Below, in pieces: positions 27,015 to 40,045 of a DNA stretch of 64,000 nt (positions are counted from its first letter, which is position 1; every line of letters begins with the position of its first letter). Position numbers and translations under genes: made by a program. Origin of the DNA: Moringa oleifera (taxonomy: Eukaryota > Streptophyta > Magnoliopsida > Brassicales > Moringaceae). The stretch spans positions 10,356,001-10,420,000 of the forward strand of contig JAJFZO010000609.1 in NCBI GenBank assembly GCA_021397835.1, read 5' to 3'. The notes under the pieces are model-generated. The model saw only the letters and a program-made list of their open reading frames with translations. It did no database searches and was not told the DNA's origin.

Positions 27015-30000
27015 ATGGCAGACTCGATAGACTCCGTTAATGTTGACATGGAGAAGATCTATCTGAGTGGAAAGGTTCGGTTTTTCCTCAACTAGCTACA
27101 TGCATAGCCGCATATGCGTACATAATGTTCTCTATGTCTGTTGAGTGAACCCGTTTACTCCGATGAAAGGTTTAATCCTTAAAATAAATATATTTTCGCG
27201 AAAGTTTGTGTTTGTTGCCTCTTTTTTCTAGGGAATTGTTAACGTGAGTGACCATGTTGTTGCGTTCTGCTGGGTTTTTGAGTTGTTTTTGCATTGCTTG
27301 GTTTGCTTGATTTTATTAGGAGTTGGGCCTTGCCCAAGGGTGCTTACAGAATGACCAATTTGCATAACTTTTTTTTTCCCCATTTCTACTTCATTTTTTT
27401 CGGGAGAAATGATGGCTCTGGTGTTAATTCTTCTTGATTTGGATTTGGTTAGTCTAATTCTGTTTTATTGAATGGAAATGAGTGAATGCAGGATCTTTGA
27501 ATTCCTCCTTAGCTAATTTCTTTCTAGTTGCTTCATGTCCAAGAGAGGGTGTCATTCCTTGCATTTATGGTTGCAAATTGTCTTTACAGGGTATCCTTAC
27601 ATAATCATGTTAAAGAGGGCATTTTGCCATTTGACCAATCCCTTTGGCATGGACTGCTCTTGCAGCCTCCTTGTTTTCTGTCTTTACAGGGTATCCTTAC
27701 ATAATCATGTTAAATAAGGCATTTTTCCATTTGACCAATCCCTTTGGCATGGAGCTATGCTTGCAGCCTCCTTGTTTCTGTCTCTCACTGGCATAATTTT
27801 GTGTATAAATATTAAATCCATTGGGTTTTCTGGTATACTTCTGGAATTATCTTTTTTGACCCTTGTTTGTTTTATTTGGTACTTTTGTGAAGGGGGTATC
27901 AGATTTGATCTTTTCTTATTCTCTCTTGATGTTCTTCCTGTTGGTTGCCTTGCTGAATTCCTTTTTCTTCTCCTCCTTTTTTTGGTTGGGAGGAGTGTTG
28001 GGGTGGGATGCCATACCCACCTTCTATGACTATTTATTTATTTTTTAAACAAGAAGTTGGATCTTTTGCCTAATTCATTCCTTGGTTTTATTAAAACATT
28101 GTTGCAGTCCATTGAAGAAATCTCAGCCAAGTTTCTGTTTTCTTTCTTACCTTCCATATTATATCGGAATGTCTAGCTGTAATGTTATTTTTCTTTCTCT
28201 CTTTGTTGCTCATTAAATGTGATTAAAGTCAGGATCTTCTTTTAATATAGAGGTTCCATGCTTCTCTTTTCTACTGTCATTAATTTTTTTAGGATACAAT
28301 GATTGGTTTCTGGAAGCACCTATTTGTATCATCTAATCTCTTTGCAAAGTTGTATTATATGCTATGGCAAGTCAGCCTGGATTGCCCTGAAAGGGATTAC
28401 TGCAAGTCTGCACGTGGGATGCTCGTCTACCATTTTTTTTTTCTCTGCATAAAGTTGGAGATTTTACCCAGAATAAATCACTGCCTACTTTTACTGAGCA
28501 CAGTTCTCAAATGAACATTTTCTTAATTGATTAGAAATCAAGATGTTAATGAACAGTTTCACGTTGTTCTCTTCTGAAATCATCATGAAACTTCGGTTTG
28601 CCATTGATTTGTTTGCATCTTTCTCTTTTCAGGAACATCATGTTCCAACTGGCCGTGGTTCTGTCTCTGTTATAGTCTATGGAGACCAAGAGAAGCCAGC
28701 ATTAATTACTTATCCTGACTTAGCCCTAAATCGTAAGTGCAAAAGAGTCTAGTGGAGCTTCCTTATGTTATTTTTTATGTTTAATTTTCAAGATTTCCTC
28801 GGTGTAATCCTGAGATTTTTGTGGTATGACACACCTCAATAATCTGATTGACTAGTATCAATGACCGTGTTCATACAAAAAGTCCAGTTTCCTTCATGCC
28901 GCTTATCAAATTTCTTCATATGTTTTGTGTTAATTACTTGTAGGGTGCATATTAAGATTCACGATCAGAAGTGTGAATCTTGTTCTTTTCTTTTTGATTA
29001 TTTTTTGAGGAGTGATAGGGTATGCGGAATTAGGAAGTACCTCAATTAGATAGCTGGTATTTTCTTGGAGAAGTGGATTCGCTTTTTCCTGGAATTATTG
29101 TTAACTTATCAGATATATATATATATATATATTAATATTAATATTAACATTACATTTATGAACATTAGCTGGTAAATTAATCCTCAAATCTGCCCCACCT
29201 TTTTGTATATGTGCTGATGTGAAATCTGACATTGATCTTGTTCCTTGTTTGCTAATTTGTCGATCAGATGTGTCTTGTTTCCAAGGATTATTCTTCTGCC
29301 CTGAAGCAGCATCCTTGCTGCTCCATAACTTCTGCATTTACCATATTAGCCCACCTGGACATGAGGTCCGTAAACTGGTTACTTAATGCTTGTGATTTGA
29401 TTCGTTTCTGTTCTTTCCTAAATTTTTTCTTTTTTCGAGAACATGCGACACTGATTGATGCTATTATTTACAAAGTTCTTTTTTCTGGCACTTTCATAAG
29501 AGTTCTTGCAGTTGGGAGCTGCTCCAATTGGTCCAAATGATCCTGTGCCTTCTGTTGATGACCTAGCAGATCAGATCCTTGAGGTTCTCAACTTTTTCGG
29601 GTAAGTACAATGCTATGCTTTTGATTAATTTATTTTCTATGTTTGGATGTTCATAAATGATTATTAGCTTAAGGAATCCACTGAATCTGCTGGTAATCTA
29701 TTGGCATCTTACCAAAGACACATGCTATAGCTTTTAAATCAAGAAAAGAGATCAAGAAGTCAGTACTGTTCTATTTTCCTTTCATCGGCTTATTGCTAGT
29801 TCTAACACTTCCTCCCTAAGAAATAGAGAAACAGAGAGTGCAAAGAGTGGAAATCTTTTTATTTCTTATGTTATATGTCCTTCATAGCCTACTTTTTGTG
29901 TGGCTCCTCACAACTTGGTTTCTGACAGCATGAATAATTTTGTGTCCAGGCTTGGTGCAGTTATGTGCATGGGAGTGACAGCTGGTGCTTACATCCTTAC

Positions 30001-31545
30001 CCTATTTGCTGTACGATCCTTTTCTTGGAGTCCATTTGAATTTATATGCTTTAAATGGATTTTCTTTTTTGTTATATATTATTCATTGTTTTAATCTGCA
30101 GATGAAATATAGAGAACGTGTTCTTGGCTTAATTCTTGTATCTCCTCTATGCAAAGCACCCTGTTGGACTGAATGGCTATATAACAAGGTTCTTTCCAGG
30201 GACTGTTAGTTACCATAACATGGAAGTGTGTTAATCCCGATCACATAACTAGCAGTACTTATGTCCTGTAGGTGATGTCAAATTTGTTATATTTCTATGG
30301 TATGTGTGGATTGCTTAAAGAATTTCTGCTTCAGCGGTACTTCAGCAAGGTATTCCAGACTTTCACTTTGGGGGGTTTATACATATTTTTTATTTGGTTT
30401 GTATGTTATAGACTGAGTGATGAACTTGCCTAATTGCAACAGGAGGTTCGTGGTAATGCTGAAGTTCCAGAGTCTGATATAGTGCAAGCTTGCAGAAGGG
30501 TAAATGTTTTATCTACAACCCTCTCTATCTATCTATTTCTCTATTTATAATTCTTTTTGTGGAATATCTCATATTCTCAGCTCTTTCTCTTTTCCTATTA
30601 AAGTAGTAGTTTTTTCAATGTATGACACTCGATTGATTCATGTGGCACTTGTTTATTCAGTTGCTGGATGAAAGGCAGAGCATAAATGTTATGCGGTTTC
30701 TTCAGTCACTTAGTAGGTACGAGCTGAGGGCGTATCATTTCATTGATGCTTATGTACATACATGTTAATTGTCCAAATTGAGACCTCTAAAAAATGTTGT
30801 CAACCTGCAGGAGACCTGACATTAGTTGCGGGTTGAGGAGATTAAGATGTCGCACCCTTATATTTGTTGGTGACCAGTCTCCTTTTCATTCTGAGGCTCT
30901 TTATATGACCTCAAAGTTGGATAGAAGATACAGTGCCCTAGTTGAGGTAGGTTGTGCGTACCAAAGAAGGTCAAAGTTGATGGAGTAATAAAATAAATGG
31001 GTTGTTTGATTCATTTTTTTTTGGTTAAATTTCTGATGCATGCTAGATGCAGTGAGTTGTTTACTGTTTGATTAACTTGTTAATATGCATTCTCTTTTGT
31101 GGGAAAGACTTGTTAATATGCTTTTTAAATTCTTGATGATATGCTGTAATATTGGTAAACTCCTGAAGTTATTAGTCTGGCAGTGTTGTCATCAACCATA
31201 GTTCCACATTGATCACAATTGTTATGATAGTCTGTGCAACTCTTTTTCTTGAAATGCACTTTGAATCAAATCTGCAGATGTGCTGACTGGAGGTGGATTG
31301 TTTTGCAGGTCCAAGCTTGTGGATCAATGGTGACAGAAGAGCAGCCGCATGCAATGTTGATACCCATGGAGTACTTCTTCATGGGGTACGGGTTGTACAG
31401 GCCATGCCATTTCAGTGACAGTCCGAGGAGTCCACTCAGCCCGTCTTGCATCTCCCCTGAGCTTCTCTCTCCTGAAAGCATGGGATTAAAGCTAAAACCA
31501 ATAAAGACTCGTGTTTCACTCGAAGTTTTAACCCAAGAGGTGTAA
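27015..31545 (+). CDS. NDL1: NDRG-family protein, N-MYC downregulated-like (NDL)
   Basis: Eleven exons: 27015-27074, 28633-28732, 29268-29365, 29512-29600, 29950-30010, 30102-30188, 30272-30349, 30443-30499, 30661-30716, 30811-30946, 31309-31545; 352 aa, matching plant NDL proteins. Alpha/beta-hydrolase fold without an active triad. Diagnostic stretches: [66 protein letters not shown] and a C-terminus rich in [14 protein letters not shown]. In Arabidopsis, NDL proteins bind the G-beta subunit AGB1 and influence auxin transport (family knowledge). Intron 1 is 1.56 kb and contains a 100-bp tandem duplication. The start ATG sits in a good context (GCCATGGCA). Confidence 0.97.
27581..27780. repeat. 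Two-copy 100-bp tandem duplication in NDL intron 1
   Basis: 27581-27680 and 27681-27780 are near-identical and exactly 100 bases apart. Both begin TCTTTACAGGGTATCC and end in a TTGTT(T)TCTG stretch, with a few substitutions and small compensating indels. Confidence 0.93.
29113..29132. repeat. (AT)n microsatellite in NDL intron 2
   Basis: About 10 AT units followed by imperfect TTAATA repeats. Confidence 0.85.
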
Positions 31546-32218
31546 TATTGGATTTATTTACTTGGAGAACACGCAGTTTCTGAATCTTTTTGGTTCCGTT
31601 TTCTTTTTTTGATTGGTTCAAAAGGGTAGAATCAGTTGGAGGAAGGGGTTGTAGATAGAAGAAGGAAGGAATTAAAGGAATATAGGGAGATGCGTTCATT
31701 CTTTTGTAGTCAGTCATACATTTGAGCTCAGTATGTGAATGCAACACAAGGACTGAGATTTATTTCTGATGATCTGTTTCAATAATAGAACTGAAAATTC
31801 CTTGTTCGTTCAGATTTTCTTCCTAGGTTACTTTCTTCAACAATGAACATATGCTGGGCTCATGCGTTCCTTTTAATCGATACCAAGAGTGAAGAAAACT
31901 TTTGGCACTATTTCAGAAAATTAATGACAAAAGGCTATCAAGTGATTGCAACTTTGATGAGAAAATTGCAAATGTTCAGTCAAATTCTGGTTTCTGGGTA
32001 TCCTCCACGTGGTGGCGCCTCCACATGTACCCTGATTATAACGTTATCTAACGGCTTACTGTGGCTTTGGCACAAATTTCTTGAAAGAACAATATAAAAA
32101 GGCGGCCCGAAATCTTGGAAAGCTTGGGTCGCATCCATCCAGTGACGCCGCCGGGAGAAAACACTTTCCCTGGTGGTTTGGTAAACAGGTTGCCCTTTCC
32201 CAGAAAACTGCCTGGGAA
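31546..32218. other. Intergenic, NDL 3' UTR and phosphatase promoter
   Basis: No coding sequence supported. The right part contains a TATA box (32093-32100). Sequence after the box turns GC-richer, as expected of a short 5' UTR. Confidence 0.5.
32093..32100 (+). promoter_or_regulatory. TATA box candidate (TATAAAAA) of HAD phosphatase gene
   Basis: TATAAAAA lies about 120 bases before the ATG at 32219, with no upstream in-frame ATG between. Confidence 0.5.
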
Positions 32219-34053
32219 ATGGCGGGGATCACTGTAGTGTTTGACTTCGACCGGACCATGATCGACGGGGACAGTGACAATTGGGTGGTCACCCAGATGG
32301 GCCTCACCGAACTCTTCCATCAGCTCTTCTCCACCTTTCCATGGAATTCTCTAATGGTCTGTCCTTCTACTTGCCCTTCACATATAATACACGCATATGC
32401 GTCTCTGTATATCATTTACTGTTCCGAAGCTGCTTGTTTCTAATGGCTCATTGGGACTTTTGTCGTACTGAAATCGTCTTTGACCGATTGAATTCCAAAG
32501 GATAGAATGATGAAGGAGTTGCATTCACAAGGGAAAACGGCTGAGGACATTGCAGAGTGTTTGAGAAAGGTCCAGCTGGATCCCCGTACAATTGCAGCCA
32601 TAAAATCAGCTTGTTCTCTTGGGTAATACTTCTGTTTCTTGCCCATTTCTCGCACTATTAATTCATGATCAAGTTCTGCTGTACTTGATGATTTAGTGTC
32701 TGACTGACAAATGGTTATGGTGTTGATGGGAAATTTTCAGATGTGATTTAAAAATACTGAGCGATGCCAATCAGTTTTTCATTGAGAAAATCTTGGAATT
32801 CCACGGTTTACTTGGTTGCTTTTCAGAGATTTATACGAACCCAACCTCTGTAGATGAAGCAGCAAGACTTAGGATCTCCCCTTACCATGATCCCACCCTA
32901 TTCCCTCATGGCTGCAATCTCTGCCCTCCAAATTTGTGCAAGGTAACTCACGTTATTTCTCTTTATCTATTCTCTGGAGATCTATTTTTGAGCACAGTAT
33001 GTCAAAACTTGCATCATGGTTTCCCAATGTGACTGATTGGTTGTGGGAATGGAAATTTAGCTTCTCTGGTAATAGTAGTGAAATTTGCATCTCCTTTTTC
33101 ATTGAAGAGAGTGGGCTCGATTTAATAATCAGATTTAGCTGTCCATATGTATGTCTTTCATCATGAAAACTGCACAGTGATAGAATTTATGAAGGAGCTA
33201 GGGGTTTGTTTGCTCCAGTGAAATGTATACACTTGGGTAACCCAAGCCAGTTGCAGTTACAGATACTTGGAGATGCCTTCTTGTTTCATCCCTTTTGCTT
33301 GGGCTGCAGTCCTTCTTGTTGAGTTATTCCTCACTTTTCTTGCAGTTTCAGCGAAGTATCAAGATTTTTTTTTTTCCCTAGAAAGTCTGTGATTCCATTC
33401 TGTTTGTACATGCTTTTGGATAAGCATATACATTGCACTTTTTGGGAGTCCATGGCCAAAAAGCATGACCTAAGCATCAGGATCGACCTTATAACTTTGT
33501 AACCTAGCATCAACTTCCTTCTTTGCTTAAAGACACTATTTGCTTAATGTACAGAAAAGATGGACTGGTATTATCTGTCTATTAAATCATTTTGATTTCA
33601 TTGTCATGGATCATGGGGCAAAACATACGAAGATCTTTGGTTAAGCTACTTATGTTACCTGTCCTGTGCTCTCAGTGGCTGACGTCCCCTTAAATGCTCA
33701 AAGTTTCTGAGGAATTTGGTGAGTTTCTTATTCTTAAAAGGTCTTGATTGTGGGTACTGCTGCAGGGTCTTGTGCTTGATCATATCCGTGCTTCTGCTCC
33801 TGATAATAAGCAACAAAGATTTATCTACCTTGGAGATGGAGGAGGTGATTTCTGCCCAACTCTGAAGCTTCGACATGGTGACTATGTGATGCCAAGAAAG
33901 AACTATCCTTTATGGCACCGCATTTGCAGAAACCCAGGGCTTATTAAGGCTGAAGTGCGTGAATGGAGCAATGGGGAAGAGCTAGAGAGGATCCTACACC
34001 ACCTGATTAACACAATTTCCATTGAAGCAAACATCGATACTCGCCATTCTTAA
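32219..34053 (+). CDS. HAD-family phosphatase, PHOSPHO1/thiamine-phosphate phosphatase-like
   Basis: Four exons, 32219-32356, 32501-32622, 32741-32942, 33766-34053; 249 aa. HAD motifs are complete: DFDRT with nucleophile D9 and acid/base D11, LSDAN near 94 (motif II Ser), and LGDGGGDFCP near 176-184 (motif IV acidic residues). The DGDSDNWVV and CNLCPPNLCK segments are typical of the plant PHOSPHO1-like group, which includes phosphocholine/phosphoethanolamine phosphatases and proteins annotated as thiamine-phosphate or pyridoxal-phosphate phosphatase. Exact substrate cannot be read from sequence. No targeting peptide is evident, so cytosolic is likely. The closest remembered relative is At4g29530, which lies near PRMT11 in Arabidopsis. 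Confidence 0.92.
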
Positions 34054-35091
34054 TCAATTTATCTGATCTGAATAGAAGCCTGAGAAAATGCCAGTCTGTG
34101 ACCACCTAGCATTCTCTCTAACTCTCCCTGTTGCCACGATCAGCTGAAACACAAATCATTCCCAACTGATTGTAGCTAGCTTTTTTCTGCTGTCTGATGA
34201 TTAAAGTCCATAGGAATAGAGATTATCAATAACAGATTCTCACTACCTGCTGATCATGGAGACTGTTTGTCATGGAGAAATTATTAATTGCTTTGAAGAA
34301 ATCCCCAGTTTCCTGGATTTGGTTCCTTATTCTTCAACTGAGGTCAATATTTTGCTGTTCCTACAGTTATTAAATGGATATCTTGTTTCAGAACAGGGGC
34401 TGGCATATGGTTTCTGAAGACTAACCTTGTGTTTCTTTCAGCTTAGAGGATGAAAAGGAATTATCATCTCGTCTCAGTCAGAACTCCATTTTGATGCCAC
34501 CAATTTTCTCTCCATCAATATTGCTTTGTTGGCTGAAACTTTCATTGACTTCACCACAGATTGTTGGTGGGTATTGGCATTTTGATGAGATAAGATTGCT
34601 GTTTCTGTTTATTTTGTAAGGCCAAGCTAATTTCAATGATGGAGATCGAAAAGTTGGCCAATCTAAACATCTGGAAATTTCAAGAACCTGACACGGTAAA
34701 ATGCTTATAGTTTCAATGTTGAGAAGGATTAAATTATTATATTTTTATTTATTTTTAAAAATAATTTTATTAAATAAAAAATTATTAAATCATAAATTTT
34801 CATAAGTAACTATATAAAATTTATCTTAACAAGTCATCCTGTAATATTGTTGGAACGGTACTTTAGTTTATATACCTTCTCCTTTCGTCCAATGGCTCTA
34901 GGGGAATATAATAGAGTGGGCTTTTCTTTGACTTGTCAGCTGTCCACAACATATAAATGACCACAACTTTTTTGCACCCAAGAGAAACGTTTCAATACTT
35001 CTTTCCCTGTCTCTTCTTCAGACTTCCTGCCGTTCTTCAGCCTCCAATCAGACTCTTTCTTCCTCCCTCTCCCTCTGTCAAGCTTAGTTAA
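34054..35091. other. Intergenic, phosphatase 3' flank and carrier promoter
   Basis: No coding sequence supported. There is a short AT-rich patch at about 34720-34830 and a TATA-like element at 34950-34958. Confidence 0.5.
34950..34958 (+). promoter_or_regulatory. TATA-like box (CATATAAAT) of carrier gene
   Basis: Located about 140 bases upstream of the ATG at 35092, followed by a CT-rich leader (TTCTTTCCCTGTCTC and similar) typical of plant 5' UTRs. Confidence 0.4.
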
Positions 35092-37822
35092 ATGTCAAAA
35101 AAGGGGGAGGAAAGAGAGGTGGGTATGTTCTTTGATGGGATAGTAGATGCCATGCCTCTGTTTGCGAAGGAGTTGGTTGCTGGAGGTGTCGCTGGAGGCC
35201 TTGCAAAGACTGCTGTTGCGCCACTTGAGCGTGTCAAGATTTTGTTTCAGGTATTCTTGAGTTCCTCTTCATTGTCTGACTTGGTTCTGCTTTCTCGGTT
35301 TTGTGGGTTTTAGTGATTATTAATGCTGTTTGGTTCTTGGGTGGTTTGTGGGTTTCTCCATTTTTCTCTTTTTGATTGTGATTATAATCTATGAACATAT
35401 CATTCTGATAATTTAAATAGAGGATTACTCTTTTCACTGTACTTACAATTGAAATTTCGACTTTGTGTCATGGTGTTGCGTTAGATATTTTAGATTAAGT
35501 CCTTGCAAAGTTGATTTTATTCCTTCCCATATACTATACTTAGGCTCATTCCAATGGATCAATTTAAGAGGTTGGGGATTTGAAGGAAAATCAGGTTACT
35601 GTAAGTTCATAAGCAAATTTAAGCAAGGGTTCCCAAAATGTGGAGTTACATTGTACAGCTTAGCTTATTCATGGTCTGATAGCCAACCAAACAAGCAGAA
35701 TGAGCATTGGTAACTGACAGGCAGGCCTATCAAGCTAGGAAACTTAAATCTACTGCTGATGATATTAGATAGAAAGGTTTTTGCCTCAACTTTCATTTCC
35801 AAAATTTGTGGTAGGATGATTTTCTTATAAATGAGGTAATTGGATATGTCAGTCCATGATCTCCTGTTCGACCTCAGGGTGTTTCTTGTTATCTTATGTC
35901 CTCTGGTGACATGTTTTGGTAAATGGAAGCCCATCACCCATGGCATGTGCTACTTCATAAGTAATCACCTATTTTTAACCGACATGAGATCACCTTTGTT
36001 GATCTGATAAATAGTGATGTTTCGACATGGTATTTTACCTTTGTTCAGATTCATGCCTTTGACAAGTTGAGAATTGTCGCATTTTTCTCAAATCTTGCAC
36101 AGATAATCTGAAACCCAGCATTCTTTTTTGCTTTTAGCTGCCTGAAAATTATCTTGATCTTGCTGTTGACTGAGGTTAGGATTGCGTCTATGTTGCTATT
36201 TGAAGTTTGTACCATTCTATGATTTAACTTGTGCTTTGTCCCCGTCTTGAATTTATGAAATTGAAACTGTTCGTGCAGGCTTCAGAGTTTTATAGGTTTT
36301 CATGTGACAGATCTTTGCAAGTAGAATGAATCAGATAATTGGATGACATCTAGAGATTAGTGGATAATAATTAGAAGGTGAAAGAGAGGAACTTGTTGTA
36401 TGTCAGAGTAGAAAAGCAGAACTACTGGGTTTGCAAATACTTGATTTACATTTCTTTGTCCCTCTTTGGCTAAAAGTAGAAATATCAATTCTAAGTTTTT
36501 GGAGAAACTTCATCTTTTGCAGACCAGAAGAGCAGAATTTCAGAGTATAGGTCTCGTTGGATCCATTAGAAAGATTAACAAGACGGAAGGAATAATGGGT
36601 TTCTACAGGTGGGTCTTGTGTAATTTTCATTAAATTAGGACTTTTCTGGAAAGTTTTTGTTTCAATTGATCATTTATTTTGAGAACTTGTCAATAGAGGG
36701 AATGGTGCCAGTGTCGCCCGAATTGTTCCATACGCTGCACTTCATTATATGGCTTATGAACAATACCGTAGATGGATAATCCTTGGCTTTCCTGACATTC
36801 CGAGAGGCCCTGTGCTTGATCTGGTGGCAGGATCATTTGCTGGAGGAACTGCCGTGCTTTTTACTTACCCTCTTGATTTAGTTCGGACAAAATTAGCTTA
36901 TCAGGTAAAATACTACAGAGAATGGATACGGTTCCATGAGAGTAAGACAATTGGACTGAGTTCGTCAATTTGCTGATGCAGGTTGTTAGTTCACCAAAGA
37001 TAAATGTTCAAGGTTTAGTTAGCAACGAACAAGTTTATAGAGGAATTCGCGATTGTTTTTCAAAGACTTACAAAGAGTGTGGCATAAGAGGTCTCTACCG
37101 TGGTGTGGGTATGTGTTCTGCAACTTTTTGATATTAGTTCTTCACATCCTCGAGAGATCTTGCCTGTTAATTCATGAAAATTGTCATCAGCTCCATCACT
37201 TTACGGGATTTTCCCATATGCTGGCTTGAAGTTTTACTTCTATGAGGAGATGAAGCGTCATGTTCCTGAGGAGCGCAAGAAAGATATTACAGTGAAACTC
37301 ATCTGTGGATCCATTGCAGGTTTGCTGGGTCAGACGTTCACCTACCCTCTGGATGTTGTTAGGAGGCAAATGCAGGTAATTTGCTTCTAAGTTCGAAGTT
37401 CACTGCACATATGGTGCAATGTTCAAACAGGAAACAACAATAGTAATGAGTGAAAATCATGTGATAGGTTCAAAGGCTGTTGGTTTCTAATACTGCAGAG
37501 TTAAAAGGAACAATGGAAACTCTTTCCTCTATTGCTCAAAGTCAAGGATGGAAGCAATTATTTTCAGGGCTGAGCATCAATTACTTGAAGGTCAGAAGAA
37601 ACTGTCAATCTTCTGGTTATTTCTCTTTTTTTTTTCCTTCGATTTGGTTGTTGCTAATCATTTGCCAGTTTCATATTACAGGTTGTACCATCTGTTGCCA
37701 TTGGCTTCACAGTTTATGATGTTATGAAATCATACCTGAGAGTTCCATCACGAGATGAGGCAGTGATAGGAGTGATAACCAATGAAAGAAATAGCCAGTC
37801 ATCATCCCTTCACTCTTCATAA
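35092..37822 (+). CDS. CoAc1: Mitochondrial carrier, coenzyme A transporter type
   Basis: Inner-membrane solute carrier of the plant CoA-carrier group. Exons: 35092-35250, about 36529-36608, 36697-36904, 36982-37108, 37191-37375, 37468-37590, 37682-37822; 340 aa with this exon 2 start. Three tandem carrier repeats each have the signature: PLERVK near 44, PLDLVR and PLDVVR. Group-specific stretches are [20 protein letters not shown] and [17 protein letters not shown]. Oddity: the expected acceptor after TTTTGCAG (exon from 36524) gives the family-like TRRAEF but then a stop at 36548-36550. An acceptor five bases downstream (exon from 36529, KSRIQSIG) keeps the whole frame. So the gene is either spliced at the shifted site or carries a one-base deletion. 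All other exons are intact. Confidence 0.88.
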
Positions 37823-38560
37823 CAAGATCTCTCAATCTCATCCAATGTTTTTCTTCCAAAAGGTCATCGGGAAGATTGCTTGCATCATTTAGGGCGATTA
37901 TAATTTGTACATTACATTCTTTCGAGTTATGAAACTGACAATTAGATTCCTCTGAATAGACATTGTAAAAGGATTGAGACATGAATGGGTTAGTCCCTTC
38001 ATGAAGTCATACATTCTTTAAGACAAAGATCCTTATACAGTGTATAGAAATGTAGAGCAATAAGGCCCCTTGGCTCTATCACATTGTATTCTTCAACAGA
38101 AATTGATTATTCAGTGAGGAACCCATTTTCAGGCTTCAGTTCACTGAAGCAGCCATCAGATCACAATCATATTAGTCTCCTTTAATTTTTCTTGTTTACA
38201 TTTCTCTTGTACTTCTTATATTCGAGCAGTGTAAGGAAAGTCTTCAAGGAAGCTCTAATTACATATCCATCAGATCCATACAGATGCTTACAGAGATACG
38301 TATAACAAGGATTAGCTATTCATTTCTGTTTCTATTGAATAAACATCAAAATTCAGCAGAAGCACAGGAAACCGAGCTTTACATACAAGCTACTCTTCAG
38401 TTGAAAGCCACTGTTTTTATCTTAACGAAGCTGGGAATATAGAACAAAGCATAATGGAACAATAAGAAGTTTTAACTATCCTTGATGAACCTGGATGGCA
38501 CATAGGAAACAAAGTGTAGCAAGTGAAGAAGAGGAACTCCAGCATTAAGTTTGGATACCT
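37823..38560. other. Convergent spacer between carrier and short PPR gene
   Basis: Both 3' UTRs should lie here. No coding sequence or repeat seen. Confidence 0.5.
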
Positions 38561-40045
38561 CTACCAGTAATCCCCACAAGAGCATTTGCCATCCCTGAAA
38601 TGATGGAACCGCTTGTTATCCCTGACAATGAGCTCTCTCCCAACAATCTTTGACATAATTTTTATGGCGTTATGGCAGTCACCACAGATTCTGAGGTTCT
38701 TGATGATCCTAAGAGGTGTTCTAGCAGGAGTGCTAATAAGACCATATGCAATTGCCAAGCGCTCACTATGGTATTGCAAGGCTTGCTCTTTTGCTTCCTG
38801 ATCAATATCATGAAGCACATACCTGGTGTCTGGCACATAGCCAGCTTCCCTCATCTGCCCGTTCAGACCTTTCAGCTTTCCATAAGCTTCTTCCTTGTAG
38901 GGCATGGTGTACCTGTACTCACTCAATCTATTCTTTTCCTCAAGCATGTTAATTGCAGAGTGCTTCTTCCGTGGGGGCAAGGGGAGCTTGTTAGCAGTTG
39001 CCTTCGAAGGAACAAGACCCACCAACATGTCCTGAGCACGATCTTCAAGCTCAATATCCCCATGAATTTGGGCAAATTTCCTAAGAGCTTCCCAAAGTTC
39101 AGCTGTTGGCTCAATTGGCATTCTTTGGAGAAACTCCTCGGCCTCGTTCAAATGACCAGCTCTACCAAGAACTTCAATACAACCCAAGTAGTGTTCAATC
39201 CCCGGAACAATCCCGTACCTCTCAATCATCGATTCGAAGTGTAGTAGCCCTTCTTCCACAGCTCCAGCACCAGCACACGCAGCCAAGACTGCTGTGAGGG
39301 TCTGGCTATCCGGACGCCAACTCTGCTTCTTCATTCGCTCAAACAACAACAACCCGTCATCTCCTTGTCCATTCGCCGCGTAGCCATTAATCATCAAATG
39401 CCAAGAAGCTATATTTCGTTTGCGCATTTGATCGAACATCCTGCGTGCATCTCTCATGCTCCCACACTTTATGTACACATCGAGCAACTTATTGCTCAAC
39501 TCCATATCATCATTAAAAGGCGACAGTTGCAACAACCCATGGACTCTTTTACACATTTCGAGCGACTTCAAATTTCCAATTGAATGCAATAAAGCAGCAA
39601 AAACACAAGGGTCTGCAGAAACGCCTTGAGCTACATATTCTACGGCCTCCTCAACCTTGCCCTCCTTGCACAAACTTACTAAATCAACATCAACATCAAC
39701 ATCAACTGTCGACAATGTCGGGTTTTCACGTAACCGGCCACTCTCAGTTTGGTTATTTTTAAACTCAAATTTACTCCTTTCATTAGAGGGGTTCCTCTGT
39801 TTCTTCTTGTACTGTGAAGTAGACGGAGAATCACGGTGAGTGCGGCCCCCTTGGCGGCGATAAACCGTGGCGGTTTTGTTCTTATGGTTCCCAGCACTAT
39901 GAAGCGCGTAGGTGCGAAGAGGCTTTAAGATATTGGGGCTTGGAATCCGAGGAAAAGAAGACGAGTGACGGTAGATACGAGATTTCAAGGGAGAAGAGAC
40001 TATCATGGAGTTCCCCGTCCCTTGGGGACAGATCAGAGACGCCAT
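38561..40045 (-). CDS. Short DYW-type PPR protein (DYW2/MEF8-like group)
   Basis: Single exon, 494 aa, with start ATG at 40045 in good context. The first 110 residues are Ser/Lys/Arg-rich with few acids, consistent with an organelle transit peptide plus a disordered linker. Only about four or five PPR motifs follow ([72 protein letters not shown]), then a complete DYW deaminase domain: [12 protein letters not shown] (HxE), ICGDCH (CxxC) and a terminal CSCGDYW. The few repeats with a full DYW place it with DYW2/MEF8-like editing factors, which supply deaminase activity in trans or have relaxed specificity (family knowledge). The subgroup is inference. Confidence 0.93.
   Translation of the reverse strand: MASLICPQGTGNSMIVSSPLKSRIYRHSSSFPRIPSPNILKPLRTYALHSAGNHKNKTATVYRRQGGRTHRDSPSTSQYKKKQRNPSNERSKFEFKNNQTESGRLRENPTLSTVDVDVDVDLVSLCKEGKVEEAVEYVAQGVSADPCVFAALLHSIGNLKSLEMCKRVHGLLQLSPFNDDMELSNKLLDVYIKCGSMRDARRMFDQMRKRNIASWHLMINGYAANGQGDDGLLLFERMKKQSWRPDSQTLTAVLAACAGAGAVEEGLLHFESMIERYGIVPGIEHYLGCIEVLGRAGHLNEAEEFLQRMPIEPTAELWEALRKFAQIHGDIELEDRAQDMLVGLVPSKATANKLPLPPRKKHSAINMLEEKNRLSEYRYTMPYKEEAYGKLKGLNGQMREAGYVPDTRYVLHDIDQEAKEQALQYHSERLAIAYGLISTPARTPLRIIKNLRICGDCHNAIKIMSKIVGRELIVRDNKRFHHFRDGKCSCGDYW

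Noticed and set aside
32081..32218. In-frame extension upstream of the phosphatase start
   Set aside because: No ATG in the extension and it overlaps the TATA-box region, so it is 5' UTR and promoter.
38672..39244. 190-codon plus-strand frame
   Set aside because: Shadow of the short PPR gene on the opposite strand.
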